Shown piece after piece: positions 26,367-38,200 of a stretch of DNA of 64,000 bases; the stretch's first letter is position 1; the number at the start of each line of letters is the position of its first letter. The DNA is taken from NCBI RefSeq assembly GCF_003254395.2, contig NC_037652.1, positions 6,333,501 through 6,397,500 on the forward strand, in the 5' to 3' direction. The notes below the pieces were generated by a model, which saw only the letters and a program-made list of their open reading frames with translations, did not search any database and was not told where the DNA came from. The translations under genes and the position numbers were made by a program. This DNA is from Apis mellifera. Lineage: Eukaryota > Arthropoda > Insecta > Hymenoptera > Apidae.

Positions 26367-28547
26367 ATCGTAGCAAAAAAATTCGTGAAGATCGAGCCAC
26401 GAATTCATCGAATCGAAATCGGTCCAACACGTAACACGCATTCCCACGTTCGACAGGGAAACGAGAGGCTGGTTACGACGATCTTATCGTCTTGATCCGT
26501 GCACCCTACGCGTGTCCCGGCTAATGGAACATCTCTGGCGCAGTATCCTCGAAATATTCCTGCACGACACCCTCGATCGGTGCTTTCGGAATTCGGAATC
26601 GGGACGAGACGTGTAGAAGGATTCCACGTAGGAGGGTGCGTCCTCCTAAACGCACCCTCCTCTCGACTCATAGGAAATCGCGAACGCCTATCAGGCAACG
26701 TTACGAGGAAACTATTTGAAAGGTGAAGTGGTATGCGCGAGGCGCGAGAGATGTTTCGCGATTGTTGCATCGCGAAACGCTCGACGAAAGATCCGGATTA
26801 CTTTACGGAACGGCGAGCAAAATCTCTCCCGGCATCTCCCCTGATCCGGCTATTTAATTAGTCAGCTACGTCGCCTACGATCGGAATTTCGCAACGCGAC
26901 TACGTCGGATTTAAATTCTTCTCCTTGGTTTGATTGGAAAGGCGAGGGAAAAAATCGAGTCCTCTTTTATTCTTCTCTCGAATCTACTCGAAACATTCAA
27001 ATTTTCGATCCAAATTGAATCGAATCCTCGCGAAAAATCCTCCTAAAAATCGTGGATTGAGTTTCGAGACGTTTGGACGAAAGATTAGACTTGTTCCTTT
27101 TCGAAAAAATTCGGAACGAGATGAAAGATATAAAGAGATAGAAGGAATACAGAGGAAGGAAGGAACATGATACCTTTACATCAGGTAATTGTACATCGCG
27201 CTATTATCGAGAACACTGACGAGGAGTTAAATGGGAAGAGAAGTGGAAACGGACAGAAATGGTAATCCCGGTCCGCAGATCTGATCGATTCGTGCAACGC
27301 ACGTAGCATGCCGGCAGGCATCTATTCGAGCACACATTCGGTCGATTTAATACCGTAGTAATTTCGTAGAGCACCGATGTGGCGGGCAAACTTTCGCCAA
27401 GTGCCCTCCAAGTAGACCTATTCTCGCAGTGCATACACGCGTCAGAAATCATCGTAAGCTCGCATGCATGTACCAATCCCAAGTCCGAAACTGGATCCAA
27501 CAAATCTTCGTGCTCGAAATTAGCCACGTCTACAACCGAATTGCCACGAATTCGTATCGAAATATCGAGAGAAAAAGAGTTCGACGGAGGATAAATTATA
27601 TAATCCTTCTCTTTTCTTCTCGCGTGTGCGTTCCAATCAATGTCCCGCGCTTAATTTATCTTTGATTAACATCGAAAACAACAAACAACAAACAACCCTC
27701 TTCGAATCTACACAATCTTTTTCACCCGAATTATTTTAGAATTATTGTCGAACTATATTTCCCAATTACCAACTGTTTCCCATTAATTTTAATGTATTAT
27801 ATATATTTCCACAAACTATTTTCTACGAACGAAAATCAATATTCGCCAATATTGGCGAGAGAGGCCTCGATTCTCGACTAAATTCGCGACCTACCAAACC
27901 TTTCTCCTTCTTATTCTCGCGTACACACGTGGAAAGGGAAGCGTAGGTGCGAAGAGGCGGCCAATTTGACGGAGCTCTGGCCAACGTTGAAAGTCAAGAA
28001 TAAAGGAGGGCGGTTTGTTTTCAACGTAAACGAGCGGTTCGGCTCGATACGCGGCGGCGGCGTTGCAAGGTTTATCGGCCCTGACACGTGTTACGACAAC
28101 GGATTTGGCGGTTACGATGACGTGGAAGGGGTGTGAACGAGACAAAATCCAAGGCTGGCCGGGGGCGGGAGCGGGGAGGGAGGAGGGGCACGCCAGCATC
28201 CCAGGGTCGATCGTGGAACCGATCGAAACCCCTTTGATCAAGTACCGGTAAACATTCTCCCAGGTCACGGATGAAAGCTCGCCTCTCCGCTGTTTTCAGC
28301 CTCCGGCCTGCCCACCAAATCGCACGCCTCTCCCTTTATCGCACGCTTTCCCCTCCCGGCTTAATATAGACGTGCACGCCGGCGAAAAAAAATTGCTAAA
28401 CCGTTTACACATCGACGAAACTTTCGGTGATGAAACGTTGGCCGCGAACCGTAATCCACGATTATCGTACACATGTCATTTTCTCCATGCAAACGATTAA
28501 ATCGTACGAATATGTATATATATATACTTTCAATCCTCTCGTTTCAG
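26367..28547. other. Upstream flank or 5' intron of the dopamine receptor
   Basis: No coding exon recognised. The last ~550 bases (about 28000-28360) are CpG- and G+C-rich and contain a CRE-like TGACGTGG near 28118. Because a splice acceptor ends this stretch at 28545-28547, at least its right-hand part is intron of the receptor's 5' untranslated region. Confidence 0.45.
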
Positions 28548-28799
28548 ACTCCGGAAGATACAAAACTCTGAAAATTTGAAGAAAATTTCGTCGAGGAGGG
28601 AACGAGAACTCGAGGACAAATATATATATCACACGCATACGAGTGAAAGAGGAGGAGGAGGTTGTTCGTCGGTTGAAAAATGAGAGGGCAAAGGATGAGA
28701 AGGAAGAAAGGCGGCGTGGACGAGGGATCGACGACCTGATGCGGCATCTCTGATCCGAAAGAGCGCGCCGAGATCTTGGCCGCGCTCGCGGGACGAAAA
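28548..28799 (+). promoter_or_regulatory. 5' untranslated leader with two upstream ORFs (dopamine receptor)
   Basis: A pyrimidine tract and CAG at 28545-28547 (CTCTCGTTTCAG) mark a splice acceptor, so the leader starts in a separate upstream exon that I could not place. Two short upstream ORFs lie in this leader: 28680-28739 (19 codons plus stop) and 28739-28753 (4 codons plus stop). The second ATG overlaps the first uORF's stop. A scanning ribosome must pass or reinitiate after both to reach the receptor ATG at 28800, so they may hold translation down. Confidence 0.5.
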
Positions 28800-29995
28800 A
28801 TGAACGAAAGCGCGGTCTACCTGCTCGGCTCGGAAGAAGAGGGAAACCAGCTGAACCGAAGCTTCTACAGCGCGAGCTACCCGCCCCAGAACCGCAGCCA
28901 GGAGGAGGATCTGTGGAATCTGGCCACGGATCGGGCAGGCCTGGCTATACTCCTGTTCCTGTTCTCGGTCGCCACCGTGTTCGGCAACACGCTGGTGATC
29001 CTGGCCGTGGTCAGGGAGAGGTATCTCCACACGGCGACCAATTACTTCGTCACCTCGCTGGCGTTCGCCGACTGCCTGGTCGGGCTGGTCGTGATGCCGT
29101 TCAGCGCCATTTACGAGGTGTTGGAGAACCGATGGCTGTTCACCACGGACTGGTGCGACGTGTGGCGCTCGTTGGACGTCCTATTCTCAACCGCGTCGAT
29201 CCTCAATCTGTGCGTCATCAGCCTGGATCGTTACTGGGCCATCACCGACCCGTTCACCTACCCGAGCAAGATGAGCAGGAGGCGGGCAGCCGTGCTCATA
29301 GCGATCGTGTGGATCTGCTCGAGCGCCATCTCGTTCCCTGCGATCGTGTGGTGGAGGGCGGTGAGGACGGAGGAGGTGCCCGAGGACAAGTGCCCGTTCA
29401 CCGAGCACCTCGGATACCTCATCTTCTCCTCGACCATCAGCTTCTACCTGCCCCTGTTCGTAATGGTGTTCACTTACTACAAGATATACAGGGCGGCCGT
29501 GATCCAGACCAAGAGCCTGAAATTGGGCACCAAGCAAGTTTTGATGGCCTCCGGTGAACTGGAGCTCACTCTCAGGATACATCGGGGCGGTGGAACAAAC
29601 ACGGACGCGAGACACCTGTTCCGCACCGCCTCGAGCACGCCCGAGGACCTCCAGGATCTCGAGGAGCCGCTCACCACCATCCAGCACAACAACTGTTTGA
29701 CGAGGATCCCGTCCACGAGGATCAACAAACAGCACACTAGGGGCAACAATTTCTCCCTGTCGCGCAAGCTGGCCAAGTTCGCCAAGGAGAAGAAGGCGGC
29801 CAAGACGTTGGGGATCGTGATGGGCGTCTTCATCATCTGTTGGCTACCTTTCTTCGTCGTCAACCTCTGGTCGGGTTTTTGCTCCCAGTGCATCTGGCAG
29901 GAGAAGATCGTGTTCGCCGCTGTTACGTGGCTGGGTTGGATCAACAGCGGAATGAATCCGGTCATATACGCCTGCTGGAGCAGAGATTTTCGTAG
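28800..29995 (+). CDS. Dop2: Dopamine receptor DOP2 (DAMB/Dop1R2 type), coding exon 1 of 3
   Basis: Encodes residues 1-398 of a 456-residue class A amine GPCR at the plasma membrane; fly DAMB is activated by dopamine, and cAMP and calcium signalling are reported for the class. Visible landmarks: N-glycosylation sites at N2, N19 and N31; GN in helix 1 (N63); D91 in helix 2; C119-C198 disulfide pair; amine-binding D126; DRY 143-145; catechol-contacting serines S210, S211 and S214 in helix 5; CWLP at 347-350; NPVIY at 386-390. Intracellular loop 3 is long and keeps the subtype blocks KLGTKQVLMASGELELTLRI and SLSRKLAKFAKEKKAAKTLG, which separate it from the Dop1R1 and D2-like types. The start is the first ATG after an in-frame stop; an upstream in-frame TTG at 28776 is not a credible eukaryotic start. 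The exon ends in phase 2 at a GTAAGC donor. Reading through it hits TAA at once. Confidence 0.96.
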
Positions 29996-30479
29996 GTAAG
30001 CTCTCTCTCTCTGTCTCTCTGTCTCTGTTCCTCTCGTCTTCTTTCCGTATCCGAGGAATCTGTGGCGCTCGAAACGGATCACGCTCGTCGGACGTATATC
30101 GGAGTTAACTACAAGTCGATAAGACATTAGGTAAATCTATTTAGATGCGATCGTTGGCGTTAATGGGTTAACGATAATCGGGCAGCAGAGTTAAAGGGGG
30201 ATGAACTGTTAACAAGACGAATCCAACGACCTGGCGTGCATGCATCTTCCGAGTAATTACACGGAATTTCGGATTATCGAGTCCCAAGAGTATAAATATC
30301 TAAACGTATCTATTCGAATGATTAGTTGCAACGATAGAAGGAAGAAAATATGGGAAAATCGTTTCGAATGACGGACGAGGCTTCAAGGGTCCTATTAAAA
30401 TCTCGGATGAAACGGGATAATCTTAGAGCGACATGGGTCCGCATCGATAATCAATTTCGCTAAAACGACTACAAGGGGA

Positions 30480-31010
30480 GAAATTCTCGGACCGAAGGAT
30501 AGAAATCGCTTGGAAAATTATCCACCGATCATAGTGTTTTTTTTCTGACGCTACGATTAATTGGTAAAATCCAAATAAAAACCTTCGAGAAGGATCAGAG
30601 AATCCGATGAAAAAATTCTCGGACGAACGATGAAAGATTCGTTTGGAAGATTATTTCATCAATCGCATAATTTGATGCTAATTAATTAAATAATAAAGTC
30701 CAAGTAAAATTGAAAAATCCTTGAGGATTCTCAAAATTCGATTAAAAAATTCTCGGACGAATGATGGAATCGTTTGGAAGATTATTTCACCAAATCGCAT
30801 AGTGTTTTTTCTGGCGCTAATTAATTAAGTAACAAAGTCCAAGTAAAATTGAAAAACTCTTGAGGATTTTCAAAATTCGATTAAAAAATCGTTTGGAAAA
30901 TTATTCCGTTTCACCAATCATTTTTTCTCTCTCTCTCTCTGACTACGATTAAAAACTAGTAAAATTAAAATAGCCTAGGATCGGAGAATTCTCAAAATTT
31001 TGTTAAAAAA
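30480..31010. repeat. Diverged tandem repeat, ~130-bp unit, about 3-4 copies
   Basis: Blocks reading AATTCTCGGACGAA...GAT...TCGTTTGGAAGATTATTTCA...AAAGTCCAAGTAAAATTGAAAAA recur at roughly 130-base spacing. Copies are diverged and the last are truncated. Confidence 0.7.
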
Positions 31011-31599
31011 TCCTCGAAACGAGCGATGGAAAATTCGGAGTATCGTTCCGGTTTTCTATAATAGAATTAAAAAGTCTGGAAATCGAATCTATCTATCAAT
31101 GACAAACAAACGAAATGATAAAAACTTCCGCTTTCCGACCTATTTTTTTCTAAACGGAGCATACGACAGCGAACCGATTTAATGGAAAGCGGGGGTTCGG
31201 CAAAGGCAGCGGCGTTTCATTCGTACCGTTTTAAAGCCACCATGACAAATCACCGGCGTAACTTCCGGCGTGCCGTTCGTTCCTGCGTCGCGAATGGATA
31301 ATGTTTGGCGACAAAGTTTCGGGAGAAAGCGGAAGGTATGCAAACAACGCGATTTAATTACGCGTTGGCGCGCGCACACGCGCTCCCGAAAACGATTCGG
31401 GCAAATGGTAAAATGGAACGTGGAAAACTTCACGGACGGGGATGGAATGGATCGGTTCAACGCGAAAGAATTCGTCGCGTCTACTTCGTTGCCCTTCTAA
31501 TTAAATCCTACTTACTATCGCCCGTTAAACTTTAAAGCTGAACGTCCTCGAACGCAGCTCGCCCTTCGAACCCTACTGAACAAAAGGGATCAGCCTTTG

Positions 31600-32870
31600 G
31601 TCCATTATCGATTATCGATATCTCATCGATCGAGCTTTTGGTATATCGACAACGTTAAAATATCGTTAATGGAACAGAAATGTATCTTTTTTTCTTTTCA
31701 AAATTATCATTAAATGTAAAAGATATTATATGAACGAACAAACTTCGTCGAGAAATTACGTCGTCATATCAAAAATAAATATCCACAAGTATTCAAATAA
31801 GAAATTGGAGAAGAAATAGAAGAAGAAATAGAATAATCGATCGAACTTTTGATATATCAATGTTAAAATATCGTTAATGGAATAAAAATGACTGGCACCG
31901 ATCCTCTATCTTTTTTTGTTGAAAAATTTGTCATCTTACTCTTCGATCACATTAACGATATTACGAACGTATCAAAAAATAAATATCCAAATAACTCGGA
32001 ACGAAGAAGTAAATAGAAATATCGCTTACTCTCGTTCCAATCTTACTTTTATTAATATTATCGATAACGATATTACGAATTGAAGCCACCGAAAGTGAAC
32101 GAAAAATTAAAAAATTTGTCATCTTACTCTTCGATCACATTAACGATATTACGAACATATGAAAAAATAAATATCCACAAGTATCGAAATAACTCGAAAC
32201 GAAGAAGTAAATATCGCTTATTCTCATTCCAATCTTACTTTTATTAATATTATCGATATTACGAATCAAAGCCACCGAAAGTGAACGAAAAATTGAAAAA
32301 TTTATCATCTTATTCTTCGATCACATAATGATATTACGAACGTATCAAAAAATAAATATCTACAAGTATCGAAATAACTCGAAACGAAGAAGTAAATAGG
32401 AATATCGCTTACTCTCGTTCCAATCTTACTTTTATTAATATTATCGATAACGATATTACGAATCAAAGCCACCGAAAGTGAACGAAAAATTGAAAAATTT
32501 GTCATCTTACTCTTCGATCACATAATGATATTACGAACGTATCAAAAAATAAATATCCATAAGTATCCAAATAACTCGGAAGAAGTAAATAGGAATATTG
32601 CTTACTCTCGTTTCAATCTTACTTTTATTAATATTATCGATATTACGAATCAAAGCCACCGAAAGTGAACGAAAAATTGAAAAATTTGTCATCTTACTCT
32701 TCGATCACATAATGATATTACGTATCAAAAAATAAATATCCACAAGTATCGAAATAACTCGAAACAAAGAAGTAAATATCGCTTACTCTCGTTCCAATCT
32801 TACTTTTATTAATATTATCGATAACGATATTACGAATCGAAGCCACGGAAAGTGAACGAAAAATACGCGG
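31600..32870. repeat. Tandem repeat, ~187-bp unit, about 5-6 copies
   Basis: The anchor TTTGTCATCTTACTCTTCGA recurs near 31927, 32114, 32300, 32500 and 32687. Each unit also has AAAAAATAAATATCCACAAGTATC, a CGTTCCAATCTTACTTTTAT block and CACCGAAAGTGAACGAAAAAT. A more diverged copy precedes the array from about 31600. Confidence 0.88.
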
Positions 32871-33034
32871 AATTTTAACCGTGAAATACTCTCGATCGCA
32901 GCAATGCTTTCCATCAATCTTTTCCCGATCAGTATCCGAGCGTGGAAACGGGACACCCTCGAGGTTGATTTTTCAAAAAGTCGTTTCGAGCGGGCATCCC
33001 GCGGGTGTTACGGGTGGGCCGCCAGCCCGCTCGT

Positions 33035-33060
33035 GTATTACGTACGTACGTACGTAATAC
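33035..33060. repeat. 26-bp perfect palindrome
   Basis: GTATTACGTACG followed by its exact reverse complement, with central ACGT repeats. All 26 positions are self-complementary and there is no loop spacer. Confidence 0.9.
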
Positions 33061-34559
33061 GGTCGGTGAAAAATGACGGCGCCGTTCAACGTCGTAAATA
33101 ACCGTGATATCTGTTGCGACGGGAAATAACGGGGAGGACGTAAGTGAAACAGAAGGCGACCGAAGGTGGAAAAAGATAGTTCGCCGGAAAGTGGTGGTGA
33201 CCGGAACGGTAGCAAAGGACGGCGCGCGAGAACAGCATCAACTCGATGGATCGTGGAAAGGGAACGTATTTATCTCAATCCAGACTCGCTTCTTCCCGCG
33301 AGAAACCAAGACTCGAGAACGTTATTATATGCGCTATTTTCTTGTCCAGGCTCGATCGGATGATGACGATGATAATAATAATCCTTCGTTCGAGAGAATC
33401 GATCACGTTTTCTCTAAATTTTTCAACGATAAATTTTTATTTTTTTTCTTATACGATAAATCGTTCATATTATTATTCTCGTATCACGACGCTATACTTC
33501 GTTTTACATTTAGCAGTAAATTATAACGCGCCACGAGAGCGATTTAGAAACTGGGGAAGGGGGAATACTGGCTGTATTCGCTGACAAATCAGCGAGGATT
33601 TATCGGGCCAGTTCGTGAGCCAGTTGGCGCTTAATAAAGAAAATATTAGACCGCTGTGTCTACCTACGGTTAAGTTACGAGGTACGCGGCATTATTATCT
33701 GAACGGGGTCAAATTGTTATCGCGCGTGTCTCTCTCTCTTTCTCTCTCTCTCTCTATCTGTGCGTATGCGTTCTTTCGAGTGTGCATGCCCCCATGCATA
33801 ATGCGTATTCACCACCGTTCGCTTGTACGCTCATCGATATTCCAACGATCAGTCGTTTCCCCGCTTGCGGCCACATAATTGTCGTGTCACTGAACCTGTG
33901 TCTTTCTTTCTCCCCCTCCATCCAGTATTCCTGTATAAAACGAACTCACGAATTCGAAGAAATGGGCGACGATCGGGATTTATCCCCTTTGGAAGTGGAA
34001 GGTGAATAATAGAGAGAGAGAGAGGGGAGGGATGGAAAGTGGAAGGTCGGAGGAAATCGCGTAGGATGGAAAACGAAGGGTGTCGATAAAATTCGCGAGG
34101 GGTTTTTATATTCGACGAGATTCGGTGGGACGAGTTATTCGTGTCCCCGAGACGCGTTATGGTTGCGAAGAAAAGAAAAGGAACGAAATCTTGGGGATCG
34201 CATTTAAAATGGAAAAATGTTTGTTCGACTTGTCCTTCTCCAAAGCAAAGTTTTTGAAAATAAATATCCCAGATATTTAATCCGGGAGGGATTGAATTAA
34301 AATTTGTCTGAAAAAAATTGATTAGGGGACTAGATTTGTTATGTAAACGAGGGTGCACGGTAATCGGTGCAAATACTCCGCTTCTTGGGGGAGGGAGGAG
34401 GAAAAAGTCGATGGCGTCCAACTCGAGAAACTATCCTCCAAGATAAACGAGAGCAAAATGGATGAGAAGTACTATGCAAATATATTCACTGCTATGCCGC
34501 GCAAATTAACTCGACGCCTAGTTTGAAAAACCTCTGAATATCGTTTCCTTCCTTTTTTG

Positions 34560-35290
34560 TACGACCTAAAAAAAGAAAGAATCGAAAACGTGTATACTTG
34601 TAATTTGTGTGAAAACGAAATTAACATATTGACAAACGATCAAATTATTATCGATCTGAATCGATGGAATCGAAACGAAATATTTCGATCGACAAGAATT
34701 AATATCCTTCGAAGAAGAAAGAATGGGCACAAAGGGTGAAATGATTTCTTAGATATTAATTCGTTCGAAAATTATTATCGTTTCGCGAAAGAAATATTTC
34801 TTTGGCTTGGAAAAAACGTATTTATACAAAAAAAAAGAGAATCGAAAACGTGTATACTTGTAATTTGTGTGAAAACGAAATTAACGTTACAATGATCGAA
34901 TTATTATCGTCCATCGATCTGAATCGATGGAATCGAAACGAAATATTTCGATCGACAAGAATTAATATCCTTCGAAGAAGAAAGAATGGGCACAAAGGGT
35001 GAAACGATTTTTTAGATATTAATTCGTTCGAAAGTTATTATCGTTCCGCGAAAGAAATGTTTCTTTGTCTTGGAAAAAACGTATTTATACAAAAAAAAGA
35101 GAAAATCGAAAACGTGTATACTTGTAATTTGTGTGAAAACGAAATATTTCGATCGATAAGAATTAATATCCTTCGAAGAAGATGGGGCAAAGAATGGGTA
35201 CAAAGGATAAAACGATTTCTTAGATATTAATTCGTTCGAAAGTTATTATCGTTTCGCGAAAGAAATGTTTCTTTGTCTTGGAAAAAACGT
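34560..35290. repeat. Tandem repeat, ~264-bp unit, nearly 3 copies
   Basis: The block AATCGAAAACGTGTATACTT recurs at about 34578, 34840 and 35104, followed by GTAATTTGTGTGAAAACGAAA and CTTCGAAGAAGAAAGAATGG. The third unit is shorter because the GATCTGAATCGATGG segment is missing. Confidence 0.88.
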
Positions 35291-38200
35291 ACGTGCACAG
35301 GTCTGGTATGACATCATTTCCGAGACCTCTGAGAAAAGATATTTCGCATTTCCGATGAAATTTCAAAGGTCGCCACGGCATTAATGCAATTTCCCGAGAA
35401 AATTTTAGGGTCAACCTCGTTGGTTTCTCGCTTCTCGGCGACGGGGACTCATTCCCAAAATTGCTTAATCGAATAAACGAGAATCGAGGTGGGGAACAGT
35501 CGGAGAAATAAACAGGTTTTTCGCTCGTCGACAAAGAAGATTGGAAATAAAAAAAGCAAGCGAAAACCGTTTCCTCCAAAGGTATATTCTTTCTTTGTGC
35601 GGCTTCAACTTTTTTTCAAACGTCCCTTGTTTCTTCTCTCCCTTTCTGCAAGCTCCCCCCTTCTTGCTCGAAAACCTCGAAAAAGCTTTGAGTTAAAAGA
35701 TAGCCGATCCTTTTCTCCATCTTGGATTTACGTTTTCCGAGATGGGATGGAAACAAGAAAGGAAATAAAAAAACTGGGGAGGAAAATTTTCCAAAGATCG
35801 AAAATCGATCGTCTGGAAAAGATATGGCGGTTTAGAGACCGCCTATCCGTTTAACGTTAATCCCCTTCGATGGAGAGCCAATAGTGTCGAAACTATCGGC
35901 AGAGCATTATTTATTCAGGATGAGACGGTCATGCAACGATCCGACCATCCCTTAAATTACCATACCACGTTGTGTACATGAGAATTTCCAATCGTGCAAT
36001 ATATATTTGCCGGATAACAGCGATACGAATTTCGAATAGGGGGGCGCCGAAATATCGATTTCGCGTTTTCTTTCTGCTTGCAATCCTCCCACGAAAACGG
36101 GATCTTATACTCTTCTTTTTTTTCGGGACGAAAGGAATTCGTACGAACGAACGCCTATATAATTGTAGGCGAGCGTGTAATAAGTTCAGTCACGCGAAAA
36201 ATTCCGCAATTCGAGTCAAGGTTTCGACGTCCATCCACTATCCGTAGAGACATCGTAAGATTATTGGTCTATCGGTGCGGAAAATATTCGTATTTCAACT
36301 TTTATCCTGCCAAATTGGCGCGAAAAACAATTGGCAGGGTAAGAACATCGCGTCAAGACGCCAGAAATTGTTGGAAATTTGCTGGCTCACTTTTACGAAA
36401 AATAATTCCTCTAATCTAATCCGCGCGAACGAACATTGTTCACGAACTAACGCTGTTTCCAACTCCTCCTTTTCCCCTTCCCTTAATTTTTTTCCTCAAG
36501 CCTTTCGATTATAAATTCAATGACGTGTAAATCGTGGAAAGACGAGAGAAACGGGGCGACGAAATAAAGGTGTTACTCGTTCGCACGAGGTAGCCCCTCG
36601 CGAGGCAAAAATACTCCGTATTTCCATCTATTTTGCATGTCTGCGCGTTGCACAATGCGGCCGGCCCGTGTAAATTAACGCATAAGCGAAAATAAGAAGG
36701 GTCTGAACATCGCGGTGAAGAGAAGCCGGAATATTAAATTACTTTTCCGACACCCATGGTTTATAGAGCACAGCTTAGCCCGCTCCACTCTCTGTTTCTT
36801 TCTCTTTTCGAAAGGAGAAAAAAGAATCGTTTTCTCGCGTTCTTACCACTACTTACTCGTTGTTTAAATACTCACTCCGAGACACACGTCCCTTTTCTTC
36901 TATTTTTCTTCCTCTTGGTCGATCAACGATCGCTTTCTTCTCGAGCAACGCGTTTTTCTCCCCTCGCATACGTGGAAAAAAAACGAACATCGAAAGTTGG
37001 AAAGACGTTATTACGTGAGGACGGCGGGCGTTGTTCGAGCACCAAGACTCTACGGATCATTGGATCTCTCTTATTACTTTACGTTCATCGCTTTCAAACA
37101 AATTCCCCGTGACCGATATCGAAAAAAAATATTCTTTGCGAGGAGAGTTCTTCCGAGTGAATGAATAGTCCCAGTGGAAAAGTTTTTCACTCGGTAATAA
37201 ATTTTTCCAACTCGACCGAAAATTTGCCTTCTTGTTTATTACTGAAATCTGATTCTCCTTTAATCCTAAATAAAAATCCTAAAAAAAAAATAGTACTTGA
37301 TGTTTCTAAACGATACTTTCGAGATGCGTTAATTCCACGTCAATTACGCGATCCACGTTTAATACACGCGCTGAATATTCTGGATGATAAAAGGATGGTC
37401 GTTGTCGAAAAGTGTCGAAAATAAATGAATCTGAAAAAGAAGAAAAAAAGAGGCAGAAAATAAACGCACAAACGCGAATTAAAAGAAATGCGTTGAAAAG
37501 CTGTTGCACCGCAACCAGTGCTTCTTCTCTTTTTTTTTTTTTAGATTTTTATTTACGCGCGGGACGGCGCGCGATAATTCGATGTCCGTCACAGGGAGGA
37601 CAAAGATCAAAGAGATCTCGTCGCCGTCGCCGTCGGTGGAGGATTTCACGGAAGACGGGCCCCCGTGATCGCGTGCAAGGAAACTTGTTTAAACTTTTAA
37701 TAACACGTGCACCACGCGGGGACAAATGCGGTGGCGGAAAAATATTTCAAAGGAGAGACACACTGGTTGTACACTTCTTCCCTGCAAGCATACAAAGTGT
37801 CACGTATGTACAAAGGGGAGGGAAGAATAAAAAAGCTCTTCAAAGGCGATCCTTTTCACCGATACGGTTCACCGGTTTAGAAATTAAAGTCCTCCTCCCC
37901 CCTCCCCGTTAAGGGATGCCGTCGGCGTCGTCGAGGAAAGGAAAGGAAAGACGCGCTCGAATCTCTTCTGAAAGACATCCCGGTAATGAGAAGAAAGGGA
38001 TAATAGAAGTGGAATTTCGAAATTTTTGTCGGATACAATTTTCTCCGTTTTATCGATTCCTCCGGACTCGAGATGCCGGAGAAAATTGATTCATTGTCCA
38101 CGGTTGATTGCAAATTAGCCCAGTTCACAGTCCAGTGTGCCTGTAAATTATTATTCCAAAGTTGGAAACGTTGGTAAGAGGGAGGCATCTTGTTCATCTC

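Noticed and set aside
28776..28799. Eight extra N-terminal residues of the dopamine receptor from an upstream in-frame start
   Set aside because: The codon at 28776 is TTG, not ATG. The first in-frame ATG is at 28800, and it fits the receptor family's N-terminus.
28913..29735. Long frames overlapping the receptor exon in other frames and on the minus strand
   Set aside because: They are shadows of a GC-rich conserved coding exon; the residues are low-complexity and have no domain.
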